DNA of 64,000 nucleotides from Agarophyton chilense (taxonomy: Eukaryota; Rhodophyta; Florideophyceae; Gracilariales; Gracilariaceae), in the NCBI GenBank assembly GCA_030374765.1, contig JARGXX010000105.1, forward strand, positions 1,302,001-1,366,000, in the 5' to 3' direction. Shown here piece by piece: positions 10,427 to 23,970 of this stretch. The translations under genes were made by a program, and so were the position numbers. Every line of letters begins with the position of its first letter. The first letter of the stretch is position 1. A model generated the notes under the pieces. It worked only from the letters and a program-made list of their open reading frames with translations. It made no database searches and had not been told where the DNA came from.

Positions 10427-11834
10427 ATGGCGACCAGCGATCTTACCACATTTATGATCCCAGCCCTGAGATCTATTTCAAAGACACCGGCCGATTCACC
10501 CCTCCTCACTCCTAATTCCAAGAAATTCATTTGGCGACAAAATGTCCGTCGCTGGGTACGCATCGTCTCTCACATGGCCACAGGTGGATGAAAACATGCT
10601 AAGGCTACACAGTCAGCACTTGCAGATTCTTTTTATCTAGCAGTCCACGAGTTGACAAGATATGTCCTCAACCATGCCATCGAGATAAATATCCTGGATT
10701 TGACACCCGATGTCACCGACCCTCTGCAGTGTAGGATGATTGACACATTCATCTCTATAGTCACTGAAGATACACATACGGAAAGTGTCAGGCGACTTGT
10801 CGTCATTCTTCAGAATGTTCACAACTGCACGCGAAAATATTCGGAATCACCTACGACATACGAGAGACAGTCTAAGGGCTTTTTAGTTTGTACATCAACA
10901 ACTGTAGTAAAGGGAATGTCATGAAAGATAGTCATTTATTTGCTACGATCCTTATACAGAACGCTCAACTACCGGAAATTACTCTCAATCACATAATCTT
11001 TCAACTTATCAGTGAAGCGTCTCTCGTAACATGCAAGACGCCAGAGATCCTTCCAATCAAACGCACTAGCCTCGTAAACCTGCGAAATGAACTAGCTTCC
11101 ATTCTTGACTCCTCTAGTACTGATAATGGCTCTGTTGACGATGCTAAGTTTTCACTATCTCGCTGTTTGAACCATCTATATATGATTTACGAAGATGCTC
11201 GAGTCGTCCGTAATCAAGAAGTTACGATGCTCCCTAAAACATTTCTCGATGCTGCTACGAGAGCAGTGAGTGAAGTGAGCGTCAGTTTACCTGGTGAATC
11301 TCCCAATAAAACTGAAGTCGCTCCTCCTGCAACCCTCGGTAGCATGCTTGGAAAAAAGCAATAGGGATCGAATAACAGGAAGCGTCATATCCCTCGAGGT
11401 GAAGGTCCGAAGTTGTCGTTTCCTTGTCATTCCTGTGGGAAAGCAGGACGTTGGTTGAAGGATCAACCTTACTGCGCAGAGGAGATGCGGAAACGATTTG
11501 CGATATCCAGATTCAATGGACCAAAGGTACGCCCACAGCCGCCACGCCCAGCCACTCGCGAACGTCATTCTAGGTCGGATGGAGTTAACGTTGAATATAG
11601 TCGACATTCCAATCCTGAAACTGAGGAGGACAATCCGAAAGCACCTATCGATGAGCCTGCCATCAAACACCCCAGACAATATCCCCCTCTTTTTTCGTCG
11701 ATAGGATCAGCTCAGCTCCCAGCTGATCTTAATCTTATATTGGACGAAGGAGCTCCAACCTCCACAGGTGGAATCAACAATGCGGCTAAGTTATGTGGGA
11801 TTCTTGGAATACCACTACGCCTAGATGAACCAAA
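10427..11834 (+). pseudogene. Copia-1 gag and start of protease
   Basis: The frame starts with ATGGCGACCAGCGATCT, also present at 17182. It is interrupted by a TGA near 10589 and a frameshift near 10890, then continues with one TAG near 11362. A zinc-knuckle remnant, CHSCGKAGRWLKDQPYC, lies at about 11422-11472; the expected His is Arg. Near 11735 the translation reads LILDEGAPTSTGG, which is the copia protease active site with the usual D-S/T-G altered to DEG. The frame runs directly into the LTR insertion at 11835. Not functional. Confidence 0.7.
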
Positions 11835-12501
11835 TGTAGTATCCGCTCTAACGGAGAGAGCAGACACCTGCGACAGCGTTCGTACTGCCGATGGGTCGCT
11901 TGCGGCGAAGTAAAAGGGGTGGTAGAGCTACAACACCAGCGAGCTGGAAGTGGGGTGTAAGGCCACTACTCGCCAGTGAGGGTGAACAGTGCAACTGTAA
12001 AACGTTGATGGGACGTAGGTACGAGACGGCTCGTGAAGTGGTTGGGGGCTGACTATCTATTATAGCTCGTCCGGATCTCCGGTTAAGGAATCCTAAGCGA
12101 GGAACAGAATAGTCATGATGCCCATGTTGTCTCCTTTACTTGGAGTCGGCGCTCACCTCTGGTGCACTACATACTGTGTGCCAGGGTGAGTGCCCAAATA
12201 AATATATAAATAATACCCAGTGGTCAGCCACTTAGCCAAACCACTGTACGGGTACGGTCCCTAATGGACGTCTAGCTACAAAGGGTAGTAAAACCAGCCA
12301 CGTGGATCGCCACTACATGCGCCGTTGCAAGCCACTCCACTCGTGATACCACGTGTCCCAACACTGTACCCTGCCTCCTGGCATCCTACGCGGTGTGCCG
12401 TTTCATATCACAAGTTTGATGGCATCACTCACTTATGAGTTCCAACCGCGACTTCGGGAAAAACCAACCCATCGGATTCCGGGACATAGTAGAATACTAC
12501 A
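11835..12501 (+). repeat. Solo LTR, family C, inserted in Copia-1 protease
   Basis: A 667-bp copy of a repeat also found at 25994-26597 and 51902-52519. It starts TGTAGTATCC and ends ATACTACA, typical inverted LTR ends. It is flanked by ccaaa and acaaa, a 5-bp target duplication with one mismatch. The protease coding sequence of Copia-1 resumes right after it. There is no internal element sequence, so it is a solo LTR left by recombination. Confidence 0.8.
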
Positions 12502-13499
12502 ACAAAAGAGATTTTTATCTACATGGCTGGGGTCAAGGCTGTCTTGATTCGAAATTTATAAGATGCTCATGGACCTTAACCATTTTTATATGGATGGAAA
12601 GCCTACATCTCTGACTTTCGATTTGGTTCCAGGTTCATCGCCGCTTATTCTGGGCTCGGATGGTAAGCAGTATTGTGACACCTTCAATCGTTGTGAATTG
12701 CTTCATATGGTACTCCAACTTCCTAGTGATACCTCGCCCCGGAGACTACTCACATATATAACGAAAGAAAAAGGTGCCCCACGCATTCGTGTAGAGATTG
12801 CTCCCCGTCAAAGGACTACAATCGGTTCCTTATTGGCAAGTATCCTGAATCGACCTGCACTCTCTACGGCCAAAAAGGTCCACCGCTATACCCATGCAAG
12901 CTCTGACTAAAGAAGAACCTCTATGATAAGGCAGGTATGTTGAAGACGAAACTAGCGGAAGCTTTCAATAAAGTTTTTAATGCGTGCGAGATTTTTGCCT
13001 CCAAAGGACGACCTAGACATACGAAGATGATCTCCATCTCTCACATCAACGAGGCCTTCAACCAGGAAATCCAAGCCGACTATACGTGGGTCTATTTTCA
13101 TTGTAAGAATCATATTGTGCTGAATATTTTCGATACCGGCAAAGCCTACGGGAAATGTAGCATCGCTGCGAGCCGAACGACAGGGGTAATGGCTAATATG
13201 ATGCGACAGATATGGATCGACCGACTTGGATCTCCCGCGAGGTTCAGCTCAGATCACGAGTTTCAGATTTCGACGATGAAGCGCTTCTTACAGGAGCATG
13301 ATATCACTATGCTATCTCTTCCGACCCAACGTTACAATAAGACCGGTGTAGTCGAAAGAAATAACGGGGTCTTTAAGAATATCTTCTATCGTCTAGCTCG
13401 AGAACTCCCCGAGGCAACCCTTGAGGCCGTCATATCCCGATGCTCGTTCCTCACCAACATCTTTTTGGGATCGAAAATTCTGAGTGCATTCGAACTAGC
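12502..13499 (+). pseudogene. Copia-1 protease end and integrase core
   Basis: After the LTR gap the translation continues in pieces. 12563-12910 carries a GSSPLILGSD-like protease C-terminus. 12937-13512 carries the integrase catalytic core: a QADYTWVYF segment (first Asp), FSSDHEF (second Asp) and GVVERNNGVF (Glu), so all three D-D-E residues remain. Frameshifts separate the pieces. The integrase frame is cut by the LTR that begins at 13500. Confidence 0.7.
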
Positions 13500-13945
13500 T
13501 CTAACGCAATGACTGTTGGGTCAGCGTACGGGTCTCGACCGGTGGTAGCGTGGTAAAGCGGGTCCTAAGGTTCGAATCCTGGACGGCGGCGCTCCCAGAG
13601 TACTTGGTGCAATGGGCTGGAGTTTACTGCGTATTCCTACAGGTCGGAGCTACGGAAACGATGGATTGAAGACCAAAGGGTGAAACTAATATACCAAAGG
13701 GGGATATTTAGTATCCAAACGGTGCCTACCGTACTCTAAGGGAGAAGCGTCACTCGAGCCAAGTAAATAGTACTGGCGAGGCGCTGAGGTCTCCCTGGCA
13801 CTGTACTGCTAATCTATCACACTAATTAAAATAAACTTATAATATACATGGGTCCGCCTGAGGCCGACCCGTACACGTGTCACCTGCAAGATCCTTCAGG
13901 GCCCGGCAGCTTACAGGGCTCAACCGTTATCATCGCTCCTTCACA
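13500..13945 (+). repeat. Solo LTR, family B (Gypsy-2 LTR), inserted in Copia-1 integrase
   Basis: A 446-bp copy of the LTR found at 40797-41242 and 48687-49132, all three of the same length. It begins tctaacgc (family consensus TGTWACGC) and ends ttcaca. The flanks ctagc and ctggc form a 5-bp target duplication with one mismatch. Integrase coding sequence continues on the other side. It contains the block ggttcgaatcc at 13569-13579, which matches the B box of Pol III promoters. Confidence 0.85.
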
Positions 13946-14687
13946 CTGGCTAGAGGACATTACCCATCTGTCATCGGCATCCCGACCACTCTTATCACTC
14001 AGGATCTCCTGGATGCCCACTGTGAGCAAGAGTCCATTCGTGCGATCCAACGACTACTGAAATCAAGGGACACAAATACTATCCCCAGTCGCCTTCTCCC
14101 TCCCGTTACCGACTTTTTTCTGTTCTTCAATCCTAGGAGTAATAATCAGCGTAAGAAATGGATTCGTGCGAAGGTGGAGAGTGCTCAGAGCGACCGCGTA
14201 ATGTGCCGCCGCTCGCCGCGTGGTTCTGCTATGGCCATGGCTTACGAAGACATTCGATTAGCCCCCTCTGGTCTCCTCACAACCGCATTGATCAGCAGCC
14301 ACGTGGACACGCTTGGTGACATCAACCCACGGCAACTTGCCATCCCTCCTGCACCACTACCAAAACCCCCACCGAGAGCTACCACCACTGTCACATTAGA
14401 TGACCCACCCACTGTTTTCCCAGACGACCCAGCTCCTCCTGTCCCCCTCAAACTCCGCATGAACGTCGCCACTGCTTCACGCACCGATACGCCATTCCAC
14501 CCCCTCACTCCTCGCATCCAGAGGAATAGGTACCCATAACGTGATATCGGCGACTCCACTGTTGACCACACTACCGAGCACTCCGGCGATTTGAAGTCTT
14601 CCCTCCAGTATGTGCTCAAAAATATCCACGCCGAGATCGGGAATGCCCAAGTTTCCCGCCGCAAGCTTGAGTTCGCACCTCCGTGGG
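13946..14687 (+). pseudogene. Copia-1 integrase C-terminal region
   Basis: The frame seen at 13877-14539 belongs to Copia-1 from 13946 on. It includes RSNNQRKKWIRAKV, a VMCRRSPRG-like patch and YEDIRLAP, followed by a proline-rich linker. It resembles the segment between integrase and reverse transcriptase in this element type. After a TAA at 14537 the same frame stays open to about 14687, where the family D LTR begins. No start codon of its own is expected. Confidence 0.6.
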
Positions 14688-15473
14688 TGTAGGACAACGC
14701 TTGGAGCGGAGACACCACGAAGATGTTCGGGATCTTCCTCTCTTGAGAGACAAGCCTCAGGCGGAGGAGATACGTCCCAGCAGAGCACAGAAACAGAGCC
14801 ACTCTGGAAAGGCACGACGGAGTGGGGTGTAAGACCGAGGCCAATCCGGCGGGATATACCTAGAGTGTTTAGGTGAGCACGGCACAGTCCGGGGTGTGAC
14901 CAATCCTAGGCGGAGCGGTATCACGGCGATTGTCGGAAAAGGAGCGAGGGAACACTCGTATGAGGGGGGCGAGCGGGGTGAGTGAGGCGGCCACTCAGGA
15001 GAGCCAAAAAGGAGAATAAGAGGAAAACGGGGGCGAAACCCTATACAGGGGCGAGACTACGACAATTGTCGGCGATTAAATTTGAACCCACGGTGGTGGT
15101 AGCACTTTAGTCGACAGAGGGGTGGATGAACTAACGTGCAACGGGCGCTCACGCAGTATGCGTTGAAGACGCGCCAAAGGCGAAAAGTTCAGAGCCAAGA
15201 CTCCTTCCTTGGGATCTCCCAAGAGGTGTTTACTGGGGAGCAGTGCTCAACCTCCTAAGTAGTGTGGCACGCGGCCCCTGACAGTAGGCGCGCGCCCGAA
15301 AATTAGACACTAAATAGCGATAGCGTAGCTAAATAAATACTAAATAATACTAAATAATACTAAACAATACTAACCATTAGGTAGAATCCGGGCCACATGT
15401 GGCACGCCTCGCACTCGAGCGTCGGCATCCGTGCAGTCCACGTGTTCCACCAGTGTGCACCTCCGGTCCTAAC
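14688..15473 (-). repeat. LTR, family D, inserted in reverse in Copia-1
   Basis: The sequence from TGTAGGACAACGC at 14688 to about 14970 is the reverse complement of 16735-17021. The other end (gtgtgcacctccg, near 15455-15465) matches the reverse complement near 16401. The central part is diverged and holds a run of taaataatac-like repeats at about 15330-15370. It ends GTCCTAAC, close to the inverse of its start. Copia-1 coding sequence flanks it on both sides. No clean target duplication is visible. Confidence 0.6.
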
Positions 15474-16188
15474 CGGCCGTCGGCACGTAATAGCGGTATA
15501 GCTTGTCATAGACCAAGCTAGTCTTCAAGCGAGCGAAATCTCTAAGTCCTGGGAAGAAACCCCCTTGAAGGGCATTGTCATTCAGTGGGTAGTGGACGAC
15601 GCCTTCCGCCGCGAACACGACTCGAATTGGAAGGAAGCATACATACCCATCCCGGAGGTCGACGTCCCCGCTAAAGCCAATATCATAACCTCCCATGTCA
15701 TATACAAAATCAAGAAAGAGGTTGGCGGGATACGTATTGTGAAGTCGCGACTAGTGCCGCACGGCAACCGTGATGATGAAAAGGATAACATCAGGAAAGA
15801 TTCGTCCACCGCCCAGTTTCCCGTGATACGTCTACTACTCAGCTTGGCAACAATCTTTTGCTTCCAAGTAGGACATATCGACGTGAAGGGAGCATACTTA
15901 CAAAGTGGTCCAATCAATCGCCCGATTTTTGTCAGGCCCCCTCGTGAATGGCACATGCTCTACTTGTCGATACGTTTCATATTCTGGCGCCTTATAAAGC
16001 TCCCATACGGAATAGTCGAGGCCGGGCGCCAATGGCAGAAGGTGTTTGAGAGATGGATTCTAAACGAGGCTGGATCAGAACGCGTGTTCGGAGTTGGCCA
16101 ACTCTACCGCAAGCGTAGTCCTGATGGGCGAACCATCCTGATTGTGGCAAAAGTCACCGACGACTTGGTAATGCCTGGTGTAGTATAG
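15474..16188 (+). pseudogene. Copia-1 reverse transcriptase, N-terminal half
   Basis: The 207-codon frame at 15565-16188 contains HVIYKIK, VGHIDVKGAYLQS (first catalytic Asp motif), LPYGIVEAGRQW, and AKVTDDL where copia elements have YVDDL. Order and spacing match Ty1/copia reverse transcriptase. It stops at a TAG at 16186. The thumb and RNase H are absent, so the element is truncated here. Confidence 0.7.
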
Positions 16189-16380
16189 TGAATCCGAGCG
16201 GGTTGTCCGGTAAGAAGGGCGTGGTCAGGACTGAGTGCAAGTGGCCTGGTCGCACACGTGTGCGAAGATGGCACACCGGACGGACATGTACAGTAGATTA
16301 ACACGTAGCATAGTTGTAGGTAGTTGGCGTCCCCCACCCCGTGATATTTCCGCCACGTGGGTGCAGGCGCCACCACGGAC

Positions 16381-17218
16381 TGTAATACGGGTTGCAGCTC
16401 GGAGGTGCACACTACTTATGCACCTCCGCTCCCCGCCACCCTCCAAACAGTAAAGGGTAAGCACCACCGTCCTAGTCTAATTATCGTTTCTAAAGCAGAC
16501 CTGAAGCGTTACTCCGCACGGGATATCTACAGGTTTACAAGCCGTTCGGACTCTTCGCGCGTACCTCGATCGCGCCTGACGTTCCCAACCGCCTAGTCTC
16601 CCTAAGACCGCCCGGTGCTGGCGCTCGTCTCCACGCGTCACCGTTCCCCGACCGGCCTCGTGTGACACGCACGCCCCGCTTACAGACTCCGCACGGATCG
16701 CGCCTCTAGGAAACTTACACGCCTTTCGGCGCTATCTCACACCCCTCATGCGAGTGTTTCCTCGCTTCTTTTCCGACACTCGCCGTGGTACCGCTCCGCC
16801 TAGGATTTGTCACACCCCGGACTGTGCCGTGCTCACCTAAACACTCTAGGTACATCCCGCCGGATTGGCCTCGGTCTTACACCCGACTCCGTAGTGCCTT
16901 TACAGAGTGGCTCTGTTTCTGTGCTCCGCTGGGACGCGTCTCCTCCGCCTGAGGCGTGTCTCTCAAGAGAGGAAGATCCCGAATATCTTCATGGTGTCTC
17001 CGTTCCAAGCGTTGTCCTACAGACGTTGGTGGAGGAGATTAACGAACGAGAGCTCTTCTCCCCACCCACTGAACCTTTCTCTAGAATCTCTATTCTCCGG
17101 CTTGTGCCGCATCTGTCTATTCTTCATCTATTTACTATTACCGCCGTCTCCCTCATTACACCTTTCCTCGTAAGATCACACTCATGGCGACCAGCGATCT
17201 CACAACAACTACAACTCC
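16381..17218 (+). mobile_element. Copia-2 fragment: 5' LTR, leader and first gag codons
   Basis: 16381-17021 is an LTR of family D (641 bp, TGTAATAC to GTCCTACA). It is followed by a leader matching that of Copia-1 (17030-17181 against 10268-10426) and then the same gag start, ATGGCGACCAGCGATCTCAC at 17182. The similarity to gag stops at about 17218, where sequence related to the 3' part of Gypsy-1 begins. The LTR-leader-gag order shows that family D is the LTR of this Copia lineage. Confidence 0.65.
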
Positions 17219-18790
17219 AAGTGTATCGCCTTGAGCTCCATCGGGAGCAGACCATAAAAGTTGACGGTTGCCGGCAGGGCGCTCAAAAAGTACGGATCGT
17301 AATGTCCGCTACCAGGTGGGAAACCAAAGGCCACACCAGGATTCGGGGAGAAACAGAACTCGGAGCGGTAACGGATTGATTACGACCACGATCCGGAGAG
17401 CGGGAGTGGGTCAGACGCTTCGAGATACCACGGCTGCCGTTTGCACCGTGAATATCCATACCAAAAATGATGGCAAACAGCGATGAAGACGCAGACAAAC
17501 GCCGTTTTGCCTCGGCACGAATGTCTATGTACCCTTCGACGGTCGGCTCTCGCGCCCGATGCAAACCATGATGTTCTTGTAATGTGTCCTCGAAAGTGCT
17601 CGAATTCTCCGCTAATTGAGCGCGAAAGAATTAGAGGGGCCCCACACCGAAACTCCATTGAGTGGGAAGGAATCAAAAGGGCCCCACTGACACGGAAACT
17701 ACAACTGTAATCCGGTAGGACACACGGCGAGAGCCATTACTGTTTTCGGTTGAAACTTTGGCGGATGTTCGTCTGCCAAGACATGGTTTCGGGGAATTCG
17801 CACGCATCACCATCAATGCAAGCCAACCAATACGGTACGGGAAGAGAAAGGATAGAAGACGAACGGAAACAATGACACCACGGGGGTAAAAAGTGACGAA
17901 GAAAGAGGAAAAGGAGAAAACACCAACGAGGTATGACGGAAATCTGGCACGAAACACAAGCGAAACCTGCAACGGAAATTGTGACAAAAACAGAGTGGTA
18001 CATAAACTGCGGGCCAGCATTGGCAACCTTCGAGAGAGGCGTAATTGCAAAGCCGTTACGAACGACCACGGGGAATGAACCTCAAGAACCACTACGGGGA
18101 TCGAAACAGTTCGGCTCACCGCGCATCATTACCAAACGGTAAATTTCAACGCGCACTGACGACTGCTGCATTGTGATCTACCACACTGGCGAACGCACTA
18201 AGGTACAGCCACGGGGCATGGCATTCGTTAGGAAGGGGATCTGTAGTATATTGAGCTATATAACAAAGGTAATGATGGCCACGTGCTGGACCTGGATGGT
18301 TGCTGGTATGCGCCATGTATTACAGTGATTCAAATAGCACTTAGAATAGATTTTTTCTAATTATTTTTAGATAGATAGGATTAAGTAGATAGAGAGGCAA
18401 CTCTCAGGTGCCCCTTCCTGTGGCCACGTGGCGAGGATCGCCATCATAGGACAAGTGGCTGGTGAGATATATATCTTTGCCAAGCATGACCACCTTTGTT
18501 ACTATTGAAAAGTTAGGCACCTACTAGACTACTTTTACATTTTTTTGGTTTCTACAGTCGACCCTAAAGTCAAGTGTAGTATTCTCACGGTTTTACACAC
18601 CTGCGTGCGCTGTTCATTAACCTCTACAAACTTGGTATCAGTTTTTCCGCCGTTCTTGTTGCACATTTCAGTGGCTGATGTTGCTAGACCTTATAGGTAT
18701 CTTTAAGTTCTGCTTTTTAAGCAGATCCCGATTTGCGTTCCCTAGAACCGAAAGGTCTTACATCCCCACTATTGTTTTGTTTATACCAAA
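17219..18790 (+). mobile_element. 3' end of a second Gypsy-1-family element with its LTR
   Basis: This stretch matches 39362-40796 plus 49133-49183 along its whole length. Examples are the gtacggatcgta block, the gctctcgcgcccgatgcaaac block and gctcgaattctccgctaattg. It includes a polypurine tract (aggaaggggatc) just before the LTR at 18242-18790 (549 bp; TGTAGTATATTG to TATACCAAA). No 5' half is present. The join to the Copia-2 gag start at about 17218 is abrupt. Confidence 0.75.
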
Positions 18791-19254
18791 TTCTGAAAAA
18801 TGGCGGTGGTTTGTCATTTCATGTTGATTTTGTCTGCTCGTTTTGCAGTCAATCATTTTTGCCTCTTTATTTCGATTTCTGAAAAATATCCAGACTTTTA
18901 GATATGTTTTTGAATGGACCGATAAACGGATTCCCGGATGACCTCGTACTTCACATCCACGTTCACATCCTTCGTGAGAGTGGTGAAGGTCTTGGTAATT
19001 CATGTTTAGCTTCTTTTCTGATATGGATGAGAACTGTTCGAATATTCTTCTATATCGTTCGAGGCAACTCTGTGTGTCTCTTATAGTTTTAGAAGGAGGG
19101 AGGTATTGTCAATCAACCTTTAAATAACACGCTGTTCAACCCTTTGGGCAGAAACGAGACCTTGAAGAATAAAATTAATGGTTGTTTCTTCTTCAAATAT
19201 GTCCGATGTGTTGATCAAGAGTTTTTTGCAGTTAATAAGTATGTTTGATCGAAT
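18791..19254. other. AT-rich stretch, no gene recognised
   Basis: No coding frame that I recognise. The flank may be host DNA into which the Gypsy 3' end was inserted. Base composition is more AT-rich than in the neighbouring genes. Confidence 0.4.
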
Positions 19255-19881
19255 TTATTCGACGTTGATTTCAGTTCGACGCGTGTTTAGTGTATCCATC
19301 AGGAGAGAAAAACTGTTTGAAGCATCTGCATTTTCAAGTGGGTTTGTGATCTTTTTCAAAATGATTATAGGGTATAGATTAAAGAGCTCTTTATCGGCAA
19401 CCAGGTAAATATCATCTTTTTCACGCTCTTTGCTATCATAATACTGACTTTTAACGATCTTTTTATTATCTTCAGCGGTTTTTGTAGTCAACTCGGCATT
19501 TAGCAGATCTTCGCTAGCTTGTCGCACCAAAACATACTGAAGATAATGAATATATTGGAAGTAGTTGCTTTTTGTAAGGTCTACTAGTTTTTTGGTAGAG
19601 CCCCACATTAGAAAAGATTTCTGAATTGCTGGCGCTCTGCATGGTGAGTTTAATAGAAAAATCTTTGTCTTTTTGGCTTTTCGCCAAGGATCAAGCCAAA
19701 TATCATTTATGAAGCGGTAGTGAGCTCTTTGATTGCGCGTGGAGGATGAATGTGAGCAAGGCTCAGATTTAATCGTGGTCGCAGCGGTTTGTGATGGTGC
19801 CCAAAACCTGTGACTGAGGAACCATGACCGGAAACCACGTCGCCCTTCGGCGGGGGTCGGTCGCTTTATTGGGTAATACGG
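19255..19881 (-). CDS. Unidentified ORF or exon, no clear start
   Basis: A minus-strand frame is open for about 209 codons between stop codons. The first ATG is at 19608, leaving 117 residues, but coherent-looking protein continues upstream (HYRFINDIWLDPWRKAKK and FLLNSPCRAP). The C-terminal part is rich in Lys, Glu and Asn, with a possible coiled-coil stretch (EDLLNAELTTKTAEDNKK). I do not recognise the family. It may be an exon, a 5'-truncated gene copy, or part of an unknown mobile element. Confidence 0.35.
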   Translation of the reverse strand, partial: PYYPIKRPTPAEGRRGFRSWFLSHRFWAPSQTAATTIKSEPCSHSSSTRNQRAHYRFINDIWLDPWRKAKKTKIFLLNSPCRAPAIQKSFLMWGSTKKLVDLTKSNYFQYIHYLQYVLVRQASEDLLNAELTTKTAEDNKKIVKSQYYDSKEREKDDIYLVADKELFNLYPIIILKKITNPLENADASNSFSLLMDTLNTRRTEINVE

Positions 19882-22436
<2,555 letters not shown>

Positions 22437-23820
22437 AGAACGACGAACTACTTGACGAAACCCGCCGAATTTGCTGAGTCCCGCCTCACTCGTCTGAGAA
22501 GTTGCAGACGGCACTTCTGGGTTATGAAAGTGGTGCACTTAAACGCATCACCATATGAGTGAGAACTTCAGCATGACCGATTTTGGACGCAGGTTTGGTA
22601 CCTTTCGTGTAACCTATTTCAGTTTGGTACCATATGAGGATAGGTGGCACCAAGCTTGACTAAAGCATGAGTGGCGAACGGCGGCGGCGGTGGGGAGCGT
22701 TGGAGGCGCTTGGCATGATAACGCTGTGGGTGGGGCTATCGCAGAGGCTCTAGCGATATACATCATCGACTACATCACCCGTCATCAAGCCGAAATTGTG
22801 GAATGGGCTGGGGGGGTATGTCATCGGACTCTGCCTTCCCTTTGACGGTAGCCTGGCCTTCAAGCACTTTCGCCTCCCGTTGTGCGCATTCGTACGAGGG
22901 CTCTCGAGCGACCTTGCCACCGCCCGCGACACAGCGATACCATCTGCGATACTCTGCCTTCGTAGCTAACTTTACATGCAATAGCTCCCAAAAGCAACGT
23001 CTAAAGGATATGTTGCACATGTATCACGCACGTACTGAACCCATATCGCATTGCGTTCAGCAGTGCCAGCGACATGTGTCCGTCCTACAGGTGCACGCAA
23101 CTATTATAGAAACAAAACGATTGGTGGGACGTAGCTCGGTAGAAATAAGATTTATTGAAAACCGCACATTCTCTGACTGAGTGCAAGTGAGCGTAGGAGA
23201 TGCTGGTTAAGTGAAAACTAGACGATAGGAGTTGAGGATTGCTGATACTAACAGTCAGATCAGCAGTCCTTGCTTCATACTAGACAGACGCATACGAGAG
23301 CATTAAATTACGAAGTAAAGGGGGAGGGGGGGGGAGGCGAACACGGGACTCTTGGACAAGCATACAGTTGTAGGAATCTTTCAAGAATAATATCATGAAC
23401 AAGAGTTCATGTTGACAGAAATGAGACAACTAGGAAGAATACAAAGCTCAAAGATCAAAGATCGTGAGCTTGAATGGTCGTCAATGCTGAAAAAAGAGGC
23501 GAACAACGAAAGGTCATGAACGAAACGACGTCATTGCACCTAAGGAAATGAATAAGAATTAATACAATTTGATTGATAGAAAATAAGCACTGAAAGTGCA
23601 ATCCAAAGAACAATCGAGTAAAAATCGCCAAGAAGAGCGAACGAATGAGAACCAGTCGCACAAAGTTTATATATGCAGAGAAAGAAAAAGAAAGAAAGAC
23701 AAAAAACAGAAAAAACAGAAAGAGCAAAAACCTCCGGCACTGCCGTATCTTTGGCTTTTTGCCGTAATTTTTTTTACACACCCCTCTTTTATACGCGTTG
23801 AGTTACAAAGATAACACACG
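22437..23820. other. Intergenic region, no gene recognised
   Basis: Holds the helicase 3' flank and about 1.3 kb of unassigned sequence. A 125-codon plus frame at 22803-23180 has no recognisable features. A purine-rich tract (about 23670-23730, aaagaaaaag-type) and a G-run (about 23320) are present. The gttcgatcatc-like repeats of the LTR families are not seen here. Confidence 0.45.
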
Positions 23821-23822
23821 TA

Positions 23823-23960
23823 CAGTGCGTTTCAAAAACATATCCCTTTACAAAAACTGCGCCAAAAAGGCATTTCACGTACTGTAGAGCACATTTCACA
23901 ACAAATAAAAACCACGAAGTCAATAACACTGTTTCAAAAGTATATCCTTTATACAATCAT
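23823..23960 (+). repeat. Left IR/DR of the Tc1-type transposon
   Basis: Two direct copies of a ctgtttcaaaa-catatcc motif, about 102 bp apart, one at the extreme end and one just before the transposase ATG. In related elements such repeats bind the paired DNA-binding domain of the transposase. Confidence 0.75.
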
Positions 23961-23970
23961 TCGCTCAATT

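Larger units (their letters stand above)
10250..16190 (+). mobile_element. Copia-1: decayed Ty1/copia retrotransposon split by three solo LTRs
   Basis: In order along the plus strand it holds a leader, gag with a zinc-knuckle remnant, an aspartic protease, an integrase core, the integrase C-terminal region, and the N-terminal half of reverse transcriptase. This protease-integrase-RT order identifies the Ty1/copia superfamily. The coding region is broken at 11835-12501, 13500-13945 and 14688-15473 by LTRs of other families, and the flanking coding pieces continue across each gap. The element ends inside RT at about 16190 and lacks RNase H and a 3' LTR. Its leader (10250-10426) matches 17022-17181. 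Confidence 0.8.

Noticed and set aside
13540-13600. tRNA gene in the family B LTR
   Set aside because: A T-arm-like hairpin around ggttcgaatcc forms, but there is no matching acceptor stem, and the A-box-like part is too close for a full tRNA.
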